34,503 nt of DNA from Candidatus Fredericiella danica (GTDB taxonomy: Bacteria > Chloroflexota > Anaerolineae > Caldilineales > Caldilineaceae). Within the stretch, counting starts at the first letter, position 1; each line of letters begins with the position of its first letter. The notes under the pieces are model-generated. The model saw nothing but the letters and a program-made list of their open reading frames with translations, was not told where the DNA came from and searched no databases. The DNA is taken from assembly GCA_016713335.1 (NCBI GenBank), contig JADJPH010000063.1, forward strand, positions 1 to 34,503. The letters are read 5' to 3'. Below, piece by piece: positions 1-8,365 of the stretch. The position numbers and the translations under genes were made by a program.

Positions 1-7
1 ACTGTGC

Positions 8-13
8 TATACT
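8..13 (+). promoter_or_regulatory. Possible -10 box before the methyltransferase gene
   Basis: TATACT lies 41 nt before the chosen start codon. The -35 region falls outside the window, so only half of the promoter can be judged. The box is followed by CACGG, as at the -10 box of the dihydrouridine synthase gene (TATAGT then CACGG). Confidence 0.3.
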
Positions 14-54
14 CACGGTTCGTCATTCCTTATCATGCAAATCACCTATTCACC

Positions 55-870
55 ATGACCACTCACGCGCACCACCAATCCAACCGCGCCGCCTGGAACG
101 AAGCCGCCCGCCAGTACGAACGCGATATCGACGCCGATGTCGCCTTCCTCCGCGCCGGCGGCAAGAACCTGATGGCGCCGGAACTGCGCCTGCTGCACGA
201 CCTGCCCACCTGGTGCCGGCGCGCCATCCACCTCCAATGCGCCGGCGGCACGGATACGCTCTCCCTCTGGAACCAGGGCGCTGCGGAAGTCATCGGCATC
301 GATATCAGCGATGTCATGATCGACGTCGCTCGCCGGAAGTCCGCCGCACTCAATGCACCCGCCACCTGGATTCGCTGCGACCTGCTCGACACGCCGCACG
401 AACTCGATGGCACGGCCGACCTGGTCTACACCGGCCGCGGCGCGCTCAACTGGCTCATGGATATCGATGCCTGGGCGCAGGTGGTGCAACGCCTGCTCAA
501 GCCGGGCGGCCGGCTCTTTGTCTTTGAAGGCCATCCCGTCAGCACCATCTGGGATCCGGAAGCGGATGAATTACGTTTCGACCCCAACCCGCTCTATGGG
601 GATTATTTCGCCGTAACACCGGTAAGGGACCAGGGCTGGCCCGACCAATACATCCCGGCAGACGTAGTCCCCCAGAAGGACGAGCAGGCCTTTAAGTACG
701 AACGGCATTGGACGCTGGCAGACATCTTGAACGCACTCGTCGGTGTGGGGCTGCACCTCGTGCGCTTTGAGGAATATCCGGATCTGTTCTGGGATACGTT
801 TCCAAACATGCCACGTGAGATCTACGCACGCCTGCCAAATACCTATGCGCTGCTCATGCGCAAACCATAG
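55..870 (+). CDS. Class I SAM-dependent methyltransferase
   Basis: This is a 271-residue Rossmann-fold methyltransferase that probably moves a methyl group from S-adenosylmethionine to an unidentified small molecule. The SAM-binding loop is the variant LQCAGGTDTLSL (about residues 62-73) in place of the usual E/DxGxGxG, followed by GIDIS, whose acidic residue should bind the ribose. Further on are a GALNWL segment and LLKPGGRLFVFEGHP, the typical post-motif III strand. I chose the ATG at 55 over a GTG at position 4 because the extra N-terminus does not resemble the family and overlaps a TATACT box. The gene stands alone, facing the 3' end of a sensor kinase gene, and its substrate cannot be told from context. 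Confidence 0.85.
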   Translation: MTTHAHHQSNRAAWNEAARQYERDIDADVAFLRAGGKNLMAPELRLLHDLPTWCRRAIHLQCAGGTDTLSLWNQGAAEVIGIDISDVMIDVARRKSAALNAPATWIRCDLLDTPHELDGTADLVYTGRGALNWLMDIDAWAQVVQRLLKPGGRLFVFEGHPVSTIWDPEADELRFDPNPLYGDYFAVTPVRDQGWPDQYIPADVVPQKDEQAFKYERHWTLADILNALVGVGLHLVRFEEYPDLFWDTFPNMPREIYARLPNTYALLMRKP

Positions 871-921
871 CGCTGACAGGTCGGAATGCAGGTACGGTAA
901 CACACAGGGCAAACGGCTGCT

Positions 922-2646
922 TCAGATCCGGTGCGGAAGCGTGACCGTGAACCGGCTGCCCTTGCCCAATTCGCTCTGCACGGTAATCGAGCCACCCATC
1001 ATTTCAACCATGCGCCGCACATAGGCGAGACCCAAACCTACCCCCTCATATTGGCGGTTTAGGCCATTATCAATCTGCACAAAGGGTTGGAAGATCTGCT
1101 GCTGTTGTTCCGGCGTCATGCCAATCCCCGTGTCCCAGACGACAATATCGACCATCCGCCGGCCAGGGTCATCCGTGACTTCCAACCCGACTTCCCCATC
1201 CGCCGGCGTGAACTTCACAGCATTGTCGGTCAACTTTTGAATCATTTGAATGATGCCATCTCGATCGCTGATGATTTCCAGATCGTGTGGCTGAAGCGCA
1301 AAATGCAGCCTCTGCCCTTTTGCTTCAGCCTGCAACCGCGCCGGACGAACCCCAATGGCGCACAGCTCGATCAGATGGCACGGTTCCGCCCTTGAAATTG
1401 ACCTTCCCGGCCAGCAACGCGGTGTGTAGTTCAAAATACTATTCACGAGCGCAAGTAGCCGATCTCCCTGCTTCGGATCCTGCTCTACATAGCGATGCTG
1501 CCGTTCGTTGAGGGGACCACTGAACTCCAGTTCCAGCGCATCTGCCATCCCCAATACGCCGGTGAGTGGGGTGCGCAACTCGTGGCTCACGTTTGACAAG
1601 AATGCATCTTTCAAGGCGTCGGCGCGGTGCAACTCCGCAACCGCCTGTTCAAGTGCCGCAGTTCGTTCCGTGACGCGCATCTCCAACTCATCGTTCAACT
1701 GGCGCAGTTCATCCTCGATCCGTTTCCGCTCGGTGATATCCATGTAGGTGGAGTGGAGTGCGCGGCGGCCTTGATAGATGGAAATATTCGAGCTCATGGA
1801 GACCCAAAACTCTCGGCCACGCGCCGTCCGCATGCGCACCTCGAAGTCAGAGACCTGACCCGTAGCCTGTAGCAACTCGGCCAGTCGAGCACGGTCATTT
1901 TGATCGACAAAATACACGTGCGCCTGCGTGCCAACACCACTGCCGTACTCGATCTCGAATAGTTGACTGGCGCGGGGATTCCCATACAGGATAATACCTG
2001 CTTCCGTGTCGATGACCGCCGCCGGCAGGGGCAGACCATCAGCGATGAGCCGATACCGTTCTTCGCTGAGGCGGAGCGCCTCTTCCATGCGCTTGCGTTC
2101 GGTGATGTCAACGACCATCGCAACGCCGGCGCAGCCATCCACTGCCTCGGGCAGCGGAATGGTCGAAAACAGCGTCCACAGGGTTGACCCATCATGCCGC
2201 ATGAGGCGCAGTTCAAAGGTGTCATGGAGACCTGCATCGCGCCGTGGCATGTTCTCCAACGCAACCGCCCTGTCTGATTCGGTGAAGAACTCCGTCACAT
2301 GCTTGCCAAGCATCGCGCCCTTCTCTTGGCCAAGCATCTGCTCCATACGCGGGTTTACATAGCGCGTAAACCAGTCTTGATCGATGACCCAAATTCCCTC
2401 GTCGGCTATTTCAACGATCATCCGATACAGCGCTGGGCTCATTTGTGACGCGCCTGGTGAAGTAACGGTGCGCGCAGACGCCTGTACCCCATGTGCGTCA
2501 CGAACCGACACATTCAGCGCCTGCACCAGCCGCTTGTTCTGCGCCTCCAACTCAGCCTGGCGCGCCAGTAACTTATTCACGAGTCGCTCGTAGTCCTCGA
2601 TCGTGGCTTCTGGCGGGGGTAGGGGGACGATATTCTCACTCTGCAT
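922..2646 (-). CDS. PAS-PAS sensor histidine kinase
   Basis: This is a cytoplasmic two-component sensor kinase of about 574 residues with no membrane segment. A short coiled coil (about 15-45) is followed by two PAS/PAC domains (about 70-190 and 195-315), each ending in an ITERKR linker. Another coiled coil leads to the HisKA domain with the phospho-acceptor His in VSHELRTPLTG, then the ATPase with its N box (DNAVKFTP), G1 (DTGIGM) and G2 (GVGLGLAYV). The start is the ATG at 2646, which has GGAGG 8 nt upstream; an in-frame ATG at 2676 lacks a ribosome site. Residues between the dimerisation and ATPase domains (bases about 1395-1430) look frame-shifted and then restored. No cognate regulator is adjacent, so it is an orphan kinase. 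Confidence 0.88.
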   Translation of the reverse strand: MQSENIVPLPPPEATIEDYERLVNKLLARQAELEAQNKRLVQALNVSVRDAHGVQASARTVTSPGASQMSPALYRMIVEIADEGIWVIDQDWFTRYVNPRMEQMLGQEKGAMLGKHVTEFFTESDRAVALENMPRRDAGLHDTFELRLMRHDGSTLWTLFSTIPLPEAVDGCAGVAMVVDITERKRMEEALRLSEERYRLIADGLPLPAAVIDTEAGIILYGNPRASQLFEIEYGSGVGTQAHVYFVDQNDRARLAELLQATGQVSDFEVRMRTARGREFWVSMSSNISIYQGRRALHSTYMDITERKRIEDELRQLNDELEMRVTERTAALEQAVAELHRADALKDAFLSNVSHELRTPLTGVLGMADALELEFSGPLNERQHRYVEQDPKQGDRLLALVNSILNYTPRCWPGRSISRAEPCHLIELCAIGVRPARLQAEAKGQRLHFALQPHDLEIISDRDGIIQMIQKLTDNAVKFTPADGEVGLEVTDDPGRRMVDIVVWDTGIGMTPEQQQQIFQPFVQIDNGLNRQYEGVGLGLAYVRRMVEMMGGSITVQSELGKGSRFTVTLPHRI

Positions 2647-2727
2647 CACGCGCCTCCGTTGACAGGTTTCCGGCAAAATCCATGATATACCCGATTATGA
2701 GGCGACGCCAGACCACATCATCACATG

Positions 2728-2757
2728 TTGCACGCCAGGTCGGATGGAGAGTATAGT
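2728..2757 (+). promoter_or_regulatory. Leaderless-type promoter of the dihydrouridine synthase gene
   Basis: TTGCAC at 2728-2733 and TATAGT at 2752-2757 are 18 nt apart. The -10 box ends 6 nt before the ATG at 2764, so transcription should begin at or beside the start codon. No convincing Shine-Dalgarno site sits at the usual distance. Confidence 0.55.
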
Positions 2758-2763
2758 CACGGC

Positions 2764-3882
2764 ATGGCAACGTCTCACTTCTGGCACACTCTGCCGCGGC
2801 CGATCGTCGGGCTGGCGCCAATGAATGGAATTACCGATCATCCATTCCGCTACATCCAAAAAAAATACGGCAATCCCACACTCCTCTACACCGAGTTTAC
2901 ATCGGTGCGGCGTCTGGAAATCGGTGATCGCGACATTGCCAGAGACTTCCTCTTTGACGAAAGCCAACGTCCAATCGTCGCGCAAATCTTTGGCCACAAT
3001 CCCGATCTCTTTCGGCGCATGGCCATCCTGCTCTGTCAACTGGGGTTCGACGGCATCGACATCAACATGGGGTGCCCGAGTCCGAGTGTCGTCGATCACG
3101 GCGCGGGCGCCGGTCTCATCAGGACGCCGGACCTTGCGCAAGCGATCATCAAGGCTACCCAGCAGGGTGTCGTGGCATGGCAAAACGGCGCCACCGCCCA
3201 CGATGATCCTGGGATTCCCGCCGATTTGCTGCACCAGGTCGAGGCACGACACGCTGAACTGCCCCCAGCTTACCGGCAGCCGCGCGCTATTCCAGTAAGC
3301 GTCAAGACCCGCATCGGCTACGACTCACCATGCGTGGATGGCTGGATTCCCAAATTGCTGGAACAAAATCCGGCCGCCATTGCCATCCATGGACGCACAC
3401 TGGATCAGGGTTCCACAGGGCGCGCAGACTGGGATGAAATCGGCTGCGCTGCGGAGTTGGCACGCGGTTCGGGCGTGGTCATGTTGGGGAATGGCGACGT
3501 AACTTCACTGGATGACGCCCACAGGAAAGCCGCCACGTATGGTCTGGATGGCGTGCTCATTGGCCGCGCCAGCTACGGCAACCCGTTTGTCTTTCGCCCT
3601 GGCGACAGAGCGGCTGCGCTGGCGCAGAATCCTTACTGCCTGTTACAGATTGCCCTTGAACATGCGCGCCTCTTTGACGCAACGATCAGCCAGGGCAATC
3701 AGCAACGTTTTCTACGCATGCGCAAGCACCTGAGTTGGTATGCGCGCAGTTTGCCGGGCATTACCGCCTTACGGCGCAGACTCATTGTCACCAATAGCGC
3801 AATCGAAGCGGAAGCCGCGCTGGCAGAATATTTCGCCTATCGAAATCGATGGGCGCAGCAGCTCAATTCAGCCGGACCCTAG
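2764..3882 (+). CDS. tRNA-dihydrouridine synthase (Dus family)
   Basis: This FMN enzyme of 372 residues reduces uridine to dihydrouridine in the D-loop of tRNA. Visible hallmarks are the N-terminal FMN-barrel motif LAPMNGITDHPFR, the catalytic cysteine in DINMGCPSPSV, the VKTRIG strand, IHGRT and the phosphate-binding LGNGDV and GVLIGRA segments. It is somewhat longer than many Dus proteins because of an insertion of about 40 residues between the cysteine region and VKTRIG. The ATG at 2764 is preferred over a start at 2725, because homology begins just after it and a -10 box lies 6 nt upstream. The gene is divergent from the sensor kinase. Which tRNA position it modifies cannot be decided here. 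Confidence 0.9.
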   Translation: MATSHFWHTLPRPIVGLAPMNGITDHPFRYIQKKYGNPTLLYTEFTSVRRLEIGDRDIARDFLFDESQRPIVAQIFGHNPDLFRRMAILLCQLGFDGIDINMGCPSPSVVDHGAGAGLIRTPDLAQAIIKATQQGVVAWQNGATAHDDPGIPADLLHQVEARHAELPPAYRQPRAIPVSVKTRIGYDSPCVDGWIPKLLEQNPAAIAIHGRTLDQGSTGRADWDEIGCAAELARGSGVVMLGNGDVTSLDDAHRKAATYGLDGVLIGRASYGNPFVFRPGDRAAALAQNPYCLLQIALEHARLFDATISQGNQQRFLRMRKHLSWYARSLPGITALRRRLIVTNSAIEAEAALAEYFAYRNRWAQQLNSAGP

Positions 3883-3912
3883 CGACGCGCATCGACGGCA
3901 CCCTGCTCGCAC

Positions 3913-4778
3913 CTAAATCGAAAACGCCCAACGGCCCGGACCATGTTGAGCCAGATAAACAGCCACCGAGCGCGGCTGGTCCTCTGCCAGTTCGGCCGGC
4001 TGCTGCCGCAGCCAGTAGGCATAGTCACTGATGTAGGCATGCCCGCTGCGCGCCGTTAGCAATAGAAGCTGTCCAAGCGGCCCCGCCGCATCCATCAGCC
4101 CGGATGCATAGAAGGCCGGCTCAAGCCCGCCCAGGTCATATTCGACGCGCCGGAAGGTCGGCCGCCAACCAGGCTTCCCGTGCAACGTGACGAGGTCAAG
4201 CAACATGTACTGCGCACGCGGATCTTCGTTGTAAGGCATTCCGACACTGCCGGGGTTGTAGATCGTCCAGGGTCCCACCTGGCGCGCCAGTGGCCGATGC
4301 GTGTGCCCACAAACCACCACCGGCTCAGTCACGCCATCCAACATACGCTTTACCGCTCCGCCGCCAACCCCTCAAAAATGCCCCAGAACGGGTTGCCCGG
4401 CGCCCCATGAAAGAAACGCAGCGGCGGCGCATCTGCCAGCGCCAACTCGAAATCGGCCGGCCAACTGCGCAGGGTTGCCATGTGCTCAGGCTTTAAGACT
4501 TCGTTGGTCCACCAGAGGCATGGATAACGGCTCTGATCGGTGAACGGCGGGCTGTTTTCCACTGTGCGAATCTGACCAACCACCAGATCGTGATTGCCCT
4601 GGATGGCCGGCCATGCCTCGGCGGCAATCAGATCCATCACCTGATTCGGCCACGGACACCGGTTCAATTGGTCCCCCAGCAGGTACACGCCATCCGGCGC
4701 CTGCTGCCGCAGATCCTGCACCACAGCTTCGAGGGCAAGCAGATTGCTGTGAATGTCCGCCAGCAGCGCGATTCGCAT
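3913..4778 (-). CDS. Calcineurin-like metallophosphoesterase (frameshifted)
   Basis: This is a small YfcE-type phosphoesterase with a two-metal site. The first part (4778 to about 4350) has MRIALLADIHSN, GDQLNR and GNHDLV; the second (about 4344 to 3913) has CGHTHRP and YNPGSVGMP. Together they give all the metal-binding motifs, so this is one gene of about 285 residues interrupted by a one-base shift near 4345-4375. It starts 3 nt after the stop of its upstream paralogue, so the two are surely co-transcribed. The substrate is unknown; relatives hydrolyse phosphodiesters or phosphoproteins. The break may be a sequencing error, as in many genes here, or a real pseudogene. Confidence 0.8.
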
Positions 4779-4781
4779 GAC

Positions 4782-5744
4782 TCAACCGTAGCGCGGGTCA
4801 CGCGCGCGCACATACTGATCGCGGCCTGTGGCCGTTTTGTAGACCGTGAATAGCCCGTGGGTGGCTTCTTTGTCCGGATCGTAACCGTTCGCAAACGCCC
4901 ACCGGTAGAAGCGGATGATCTCCGGCTCCGCCGTCACCACTTCCCAGTAGAAGAGTTCCGAAATGACGCCGCCTGCCTCCAGCATGCCCGTGCTGGCAAA
5001 CGCCTCGAGCGTTGGCCGCCGATCGTACTCGATCGCATGGTGCGTTGCCTGCCAACCGCCCCGCTCGGCGGCTTCCGGCACACTTTCCAACACCGCAAAT
5101 TGTGCGCAGGTCCGCCCATCCAGCGGTAACCCGACGCTCCCCGGATTCACGATGTGCCAGTGCCGGGGCGATAGGGCGCGTAGATCGACGCCGCCATGCG
5201 GGTCGGCCGAGAGCGACGCCGCATCTTGCCCATGCTGGACGAGATGCCGGTCAATTTGCACATGCGTATGCGCACTGATCAGCGTCCGCTCCTGCACCTG
5301 CTCGATTTCACCGACGATGGCCTCATCCGGCTGGCTGCGATAGAAACCGACCCGGTTGCGACCGGGCACGCCGTGGGCGATCCGCAACGGTTGCGTACCG
5401 GGGAAATAAGAGGTGATATCATCAGGCAGCATCGCCAGGTACGCCCCCTGCTCCACCGTGATTTGCTTCACCAACCAGTGTAGTTGCCCCCACCGGTCTG
5501 GGTCGTCACGACCGGGACCTGCCCGCTCTGTGCCATGGTCAAGATAGTAGAATTCGTGGTTGCCACGCACGACTGCCCACGGTCGCCGCCGAATTCTGTC
5601 GATAACCGGACCACTGAAAGGCACCGCGTTGATCAAGTCGCCGTCGACGACCACTTGATCCGGCTGCAGCCGTTCGAGTTCGGCAATGACCGCGTCCAGT
5701 GCATGAATGTTGCCGTGAATGTCGGCGAGTATGGCGATCCGCAT
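4782..5744 (-). CDS. Calcineurin-like metallophosphoesterase
   Basis: This is an intact 320-residue paralogue of the downstream phosphoesterase. Metal ligands are seen in MRIAILADIHGN (residues 1-12), VDGDLINAVPF (about 38-48), RGNHEFY (about 62-68), SAHTHVQ (about 155-161) and VNPGSVGLP (about 200-208). The C-terminal 90 residues are an extension shared in part with its neighbour. The ATG at 5744 is chosen because the ADIH motif normally lies within the first ten residues; an upstream in-frame start adds 37 unrelated residues. A -10 box ends 7 nt before this ATG, suggesting a leaderless message. The tandem pair probably arose by duplication. The substrate is unknown. Confidence 0.85.
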   Translation of the reverse strand: MRIAILADIHGNIHALDAVIAELERLQPDQVVVDGDLINAVPFSGPVIDRIRRRPWAVVRGNHEFYYLDHGTERAGPGRDDPDRWGQLHWLVKQITVEQGAYLAMLPDDITSYFPGTQPLRIAHGVPGRNRVGFYRSQPDEAIVGEIEQVQERTLISAHTHVQIDRHLVQHGQDAASLSADPHGGVDLRALSPRHWHIVNPGSVGLPLDGRTCAQFAVLESVPEAAERGGWQATHHAIEYDRRPTLEAFASTGMLEAGGVISELFYWEVVTAEPEIIRFYRWAFANGYDPDKEATHGLFTVYKTATGRDQYVRARDPRYG

Positions 5745-5751
5745 AAGTTTT

Positions 5752-5781
5752 ATACTAATCTGCGCCCCGGCGTTGGTGCAA
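5752..5781 (-). promoter_or_regulatory. Leaderless-type promoter of the phosphoesterase pair
   Basis: Read on the minus strand, TTGCAC (5781-5776) and TAGTAT (5757-5752) are 18 nt apart, and the -10 box ends 7 nt before the ATG at 5744. The -35 box is identical to that of the dihydrouridine synthase promoter. It overlaps the -35 box of the divergent acetyltransferase promoter. Confidence 0.55.
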
Positions 5782-5802
5782 AGTAAGATCGCATAGGATA
5801 AT
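5773..5802 (+). promoter_or_regulatory. Leaderless-type promoter of the GNAT gene
   Basis: TTGGTG (5773-5778) and GATAAT (5797-5802) are 18 nt apart, and the -10 box ends 8 nt before the ATG at 5811. The -35 box shares bases with that of the divergent minus-strand promoter, so the two polymerases should exclude each other. Confidence 0.45.
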
Positions 5803-5810
5803 GGTTCATC

Positions 5811-6314
5811 ATGGCAATCATTATCCGCTGGGTAGAACCAAACGATGCACCTCAACTGGTCGACTTCTTTGCCGCCGTCGACACCGAGACCAGGTTTCTA
5901 TTGTATGAGCCGGGTGAACGGGCAACGACGGCCGAAGAGTGGCGGCAGCGCATCGAGGCGACGCTTGCCTCTGGGATTGACCTGTTCCTGGTCGCCGCCG
6001 ACGGCAACCAGATCGTCGGCTTTCTGCGCGGCGCCGGCGACACACGGCAACGGTTGCGCCATACGCTTCATCTCGTACTGGCGGTGCGCCAATCACACGC
6101 CGGACAGGGCATCGCCACGCAGTTGTTTGCAGGCATGGAAGAGTGGGCGCTCGCTCACGGCATCCACCGCCTGCAACTCGAAGTCGCTTCCGACAACACG
6201 CGGGCACTCGCCCTCTACCACCGGCTGGGCTTCCGCGTCGAAGGCTTCCACCGCCACGCCGTTCTCCTCGACGGGAAATGGATCGATGACTATACGATGG
6301 GGCGATTATTGTAG
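5811..6314 (+). CDS. GNAT family N-acetyltransferase
   Basis: This 167-residue acetyl-CoA-dependent N-acetyltransferase spans a full GNAT domain. The acetyl-CoA pyrophosphate loop is RQSHAGQGIATQL (about residues 93-105, matching Q/RxxGxG/A), followed by LQLEVASDNTRALALYHRLGFRVEG, the C-terminal strand-helix unit, and a final DYTMGRLL typical of RimJ/SpeG-like enzymes. The acceptor may be a protein N-terminus, an amine or an antibiotic; nothing in the context decides. It is a single gene, divergent from the phosphoesterase pair and convergent with the acyl-CoA dehydrogenase. Confidence 0.88.
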   Translation: MAIIIRWVEPNDAPQLVDFFAAVDTETRFLLYEPGERATTAEEWRQRIEATLASGIDLFLVAADGNQIVGFLRGAGDTRQRLRHTLHLVLAVRQSHAGQGIATQLFAGMEEWALAHGIHRLQLEVASDNTRALALYHRLGFRVEGFHRHAVLLDGKWIDDYTMGRLL

Positions 6315-6346
6315 CCTCGGCCGACCTGGCATTGGCTCGGAACGAA

Positions 6347-7495
6347 TTATTCCTTCAATAGACTACGCGCGATCACCATCCGATTGATTTCGCTCGTGCC
6401 TTCCCCAATCGACATCAACCGCGTATCCCGATACATCCGTTCCACTTCAAACTCCCGGCTGTACCCATATCCCCCATGAATCTGGATCGCGTTCCGGCAG
6501 ACGCGCTCGCTCATCTCTGTGGCGAACAATTTGGCCATGCCCGCCTCGGTTGCAAAGGGGCGCCCCTGATCCTTCAACCACGCCGCCCAATACAACATCA
6601 ACCGCGCTGCCTGGATTTCCGTCGCCGCATCTGCCAACATGAACTGGATCGCCTGATGGTTGCCAATCGGCTGGCCAAAGGTCTTCCGCTCCCTGGCATA
6701 CACCAGCGAAGCCTCATGCGCAGCTTGCGCCAACCCTAACGCCAGCGCGCCAATGCTGATCCGCCCCTTGCTGAGCGTCGCCAAAGTCTGCTGCAAACCC
6801 TTACCCACTTCGCCAATCAAATTGCTATACGGCACCCGGACGTCGGCAAAGGTCAGCGCATGCGTCGGGGAACCGTTCAACCCCATCTTGTGTTCCGGCT
6901 TGCCGATGACAAGACCCGTCGCGTTGGTTGGCACCAGGATTTGGCTCAGGCTGCGGCTTCCCCCTTTCGGATCCGTACGGCAGAGAACGATGATGGTATC
7001 GGCAACGCTCACATTCGTGATCCACATCTTGCTGCCGTTGATGACCCACTCGTCACCGTCACGTACTGCGGTCGTGCGCACTCCCCCCTGTAGGTCAGAC
7101 CCTGCGCCAGGCTCCGTCAAGGCCAGACAGCCAAGCCGGCCACGGCCGGTGGCGAGTTGCGGCAACCAGCGTTGCTTCAGTTCCTCGCTGGCAAAGTCAT
7201 TCAGCGGCCCCTCGCCCAGGTTGTTGTGCGCCGAGATGGCGAGCGCCGTGGAGCCGCACGCCCACCCCAACTCCTCGATCGCAATCGTGGCGCAGATCGT
7301 GTCGAGTTCGGCCCCGCCATAGTGCTCGGGGATCTGCAACCCCAACATCCCAAGTGGCCCCATTTTACGGACCGCTGCCCAATTGAATTCCCCCGTCTCA
7401 TCAACATGTTTCGCCAACGGGCGCACTTCGGCGGCGACAAAGTCATGCACGATGCGCCGGAATGCCTGCTGCTCAGATGTCAGATCAAAGTTCAT
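6347..7495 (-). CDS. Acyl-CoA dehydrogenase
   Basis: This FAD enzyme of 382 residues, the usual family length, oxidises an acyl-CoA to the 2,3-enoyl-CoA and passes electrons to ETF. It has the signature ALTEPGAGSD (about 122-131), KMWITNVSVAD, the ETF/FAD segment GQPIGNHQAIQF, and near the C-terminus IHGGYGYSREFEVERMYRD and IGEGTSEINR, in which the Glu is the probable catalytic base. Features resemble short/branched-chain enzymes (acyl-CoA or isovaleryl-CoA type), but chain specificity cannot be fixed. The ATG at 7495 is supported by AGGAG 8 nt upstream. No ETF or thiolase gene is nearby. Confidence 0.92.
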   Translation of the reverse strand: MNFDLTSEQQAFRRIVHDFVAAEVRPLAKHVDETGEFNWAAVRKMGPLGMLGLQIPEHYGGAELDTICATIAIEELGWACGSTALAISAHNNLGEGPLNDFASEELKQRWLPQLATGRGRLGCLALTEPGAGSDLQGGVRTTAVRDGDEWVINGSKMWITNVSVADTIIVLCRTDPKGGSRSLSQILVPTNATGLVIGKPEHKMGLNGSPTHALTFADVRVPYSNLIGEVGKGLQQTLATLSKGRISIGALALGLAQAAHEASLVYARERKTFGQPIGNHQAIQFMLADAATEIQAARLMLYWAAWLKDQGRPFATEAGMAKLFATEMSERVCRNAIQIHGGYGYSREFEVERMYRDTRLMSIGEGTSEINRMVIARSLLKE

Positions 7496-7613
7496 ATCGT
7501 ATCTCCTCATGGTTTCGCGGCTCTTGCGAGCGCGTGATACACTCCCAACGTTAGCCATCCGTCGCCGGACCCACGGCGCCATCGCAGCCCGCCACCAGAT
7601 TCGTTGGGGGCCT

Positions 7614-7997
7614 ATGGCCAAGTCAAGCGCAGTTCATCGTTCGAGTTCGCCCTACTGGACATTTTCACTGGTCGCAGTTGCCATCGTGTTGGTGATCGCA
7701 CTGCCGCTGGTTTTTTGGCTCGGCCTCTGGTGGCTGTGGGCCTACCTGATTGCGATCAACGTGGCCACCTTCGCCCTTTACGGCTATGACAAAGCCGTCG
7801 CCGGGGGCGAACAGACCCGCGTCCCGGAGCGCGTGCTCCACCTGGCCGAGCTGCTGGGCGGCACACCCGCTGCGTTTGTGGGGCAAAGGGTCTTCCACCA
7901 CAAAACGCAGAAGAGTTCGTTCCAGGTGAAATTCTGGTTGATAGTCGTCGTCCAGGTGCTGGCTGTGCTCGCGATCTGGTGGTTTGGCCGTGGCTGA
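7614..7997 (+). CDS. DUF1294 family membrane protein
   Basis: This is a 127-residue integral membrane protein. Two hydrophobic helices occupy about residues 15-35 and 37-55, then comes the family core YGYDKAVAGGEQTRVPERVL, LLGGTPAAFVGQ and FHHKTQKSSFQ, and a last helix at about 105-123. The DK, RVPE, LLGG, GQ and HKT residues match the DUF1294 family, whose function is unknown to me. The ATG at 7614 follows a run of Gs; upstream in-frame residues look non-coding. The next gene overlaps its end, suggesting translational coupling. Confidence 0.78.
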   Translation: MAKSSAVHRSSSPYWTFSLVAVAIVLVIALPLVFWLGLWWLWAYLIAINVATFALYGYDKAVAGGEQTRVPERVLHLAELLGGTPAAFVGQRVFHHKTQKSSFQVKFWLIVVVQVLAVLAIWWFGRG

Positions 7998-8328
7998 TCC
8001 AACGCTCTTTGGCATCCCGCTCGTGGTGTGGGCGCTCATCTGTCTCGGGATTGGCGCCGTCTATTGGTATATCTGGCCAAAACCGGATTTGCGCCGGACA
8101 AAGCCGCGTGGCAAATTCGTTGCGTTTATTCTACGCGCCGGCCATTCACTTGTATGGGTGCTACTGGCGGCCGGATGTCTGGCCGCGGGGGCAGGTTACG
8201 GCGCCGCCGGTTGGATCATTGCGCTGACGGCTATCCCGCTTTACATCACCTTTTTGGTCATGCTCATCCGCGACCGGCGTGCTGAGTTGGCCGATCTGGC
8301 GGCCCAACGCAAGTTGACAGGAAGCTAA
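7990..8328 (+). CDS. Small membrane protein of unknown function
   Basis: This is an unrecognised protein of about 112 residues. It has a helix near residues 8-28 (PLVVWALICLGIGAVYWYIW), a basic loop (KPDLRRTKPRG), then two hydrophobic helices (about 47-68 and 72-93) and a charged tail (RDRRAELADLAAQRK). The basic loop suggests it faces the cytoplasm. It overlaps the 3' end of the DUF1294 gene by 8 nt, so the two are likely co-translated. I chose the GTG at 7990, 9 nt after TGGTGG; a TTG at 7984 is an alternative. Confidence 0.6.
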   Translation: MADPTLFGIPLVVWALICLGIGAVYWYIWPKPDLRRTKPRGKFVAFILRAGHSLVWVLLAAGCLAAGAGYGAAGWIIALTAIPLYITFLVMLIRDRRAELADLAAQRKLTGS

Positions 8329-8365
8329 CGCTTCAACACCAACCGAACTGAAAGGGCAACGCCTG

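Noticed and set aside
46..534. Long minus-strand open frame opposite the methyltransferase
   Set aside because: It is antisense to a clearly conserved gene and has no recognisable motif; high G+C gives many such frames.
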